Below, piece by piece: positions 63,946 through 64,000 of a stretch of 64,000 nucleotides of DNA (positions are counted from its first letter, which is position 1; every line of letters begins with the position of its first letter). Made by a program: the position numbers and the translations under genes. The notes below the pieces were generated by a model. The model was given only the letters and a program-made list of their open reading frames with translations, did no database searches and was not told the DNA's origin. The stretch comes from Bradyrhizobium sp. dw_411 (lineage in GTDB: Bacteria; Pseudomonadota; Alphaproteobacteria; Rhizobiales; Xanthobacteraceae), in assembly GCF_018449695.1 (NCBI RefSeq), contig NZ_JAAVUY010000002.1:186001-250000 (forward strand), in the 5' to 3' direction.

Positions 63946-64000
63946 TCACCGGCTCGCGTCCATGCTCTCCAGGAATTCCTTGACGCTGCTGACCGCGCCC
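63946..64000 (-). CDS. C-terminal end of a leftward gene (partial)
   Basis: The last 55 bases read leftward as GAVSSVKEFLESMDASR and a stop at 63946, running off the window edge. The segment looks like a helical C-terminus and is convergent with the DUF1543 gene 9 bases away. Too short to name. Confidence 0.45.
   Translation of the reverse strand, partial: GAVSSVKEFLESMDASR

Overview
The window looks like chromosome of a Bradyrhizobium-type alphaproteobacterium (Bradyrhizobium/Rhodopseudomonas/Afipia relatives). This rests on high GC, Rhizobiales-style C-P lyase gene order with two phnE genes and a DUF1045 gene, several small hypothetical proteins of a kind I associate with this group, a class III cyclase, and the rhizobial intergenic hairpin whose shadow translation reads MAGPVPAIHV. 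No rRNA, tRNA, CRISPR array, intact insertion sequence or prophage was recognised. All assignments come from reading the sequence; no database search was run.

Region 1 (1-15.5 kb) is a complete phosphonate system. phnC-D-E1-E2 encode the phosphonate ABC importer. phnG-H-I-J-K-L-M-N plus a flavin-binding PPOX-like gene encode the C-P lyase pathway. phnF is the repressor gene. A divergent operon holds a hexapeptide acetyltransferase, a second and divergent phnM, and DUF1045 (a 2H-phosphoesterase-like protein). Pho-box sequences (two 7-mers 11 bp apart) lie before phnC, before the divergent operon and before phnG; the phnG promoter also has a 13-bp perfect inverted repeat that is the likely PhnF operator. 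phnP was not found.

Region 2 (15.5-23.6 kb) holds a catabolic group: a mandelate-racemase-like enolase-superfamily enzyme, a ketopantoate-reductase-like dehydrogenase, an anion MFS porter, an amidohydrolase and a PdxA-family dehydrogenase. Small exported or hypothetical proteins and a decayed adenylate cyclase fragment surround it. Region 3 (23.6-31.4 kb) has two EmrAB-type efflux pairs (HlyD plus DHA2 MFS), a TetR regulator with two operator-like repeats, and an aldo/keto reductase. Region 4 (31.5-44 kb) is mixed: a class III cyclase, an orphan sulfonate-type binding protein, an acyl-CoA dehydrogenase next to a Tat-exported amidohydrolase, a large Cache-PAS-GGDEF-EAL protein, and a Cys-rich-repeat/OmpA pair.

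Region 5 (44-63.3 kb) is the most interesting part: a roughly 19-kb catabolic supercluster I cannot match to a described pathway. It has two paralogous HpaB-family flavin monooxygenases, a cupin, a fumarate-reductase-like flavoprotein with a stand-alone [2Fe-2S] partner, an enamidase-like amidohydrolase, a DUF1185 (AA_synth) protein, a CitE-like lyase, a family III CoA-transferase and two RidA proteins. It also has a branched-chain-type ABC importer, an orphan TRAP binding protein, a second LivK-like binding protein and two paralogous MarR regulators. Sites of the form TAGCT-N9-AGCTA (one degenerate) lie upstream of three of its transcription units, so it probably forms one regulon. Enamidase-, DUF1185- and RidA-type proteins together suggest oxidative and reductive breakdown of a nitrogen heterocycle or cyclic enamide. 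This substrate class is an inference.
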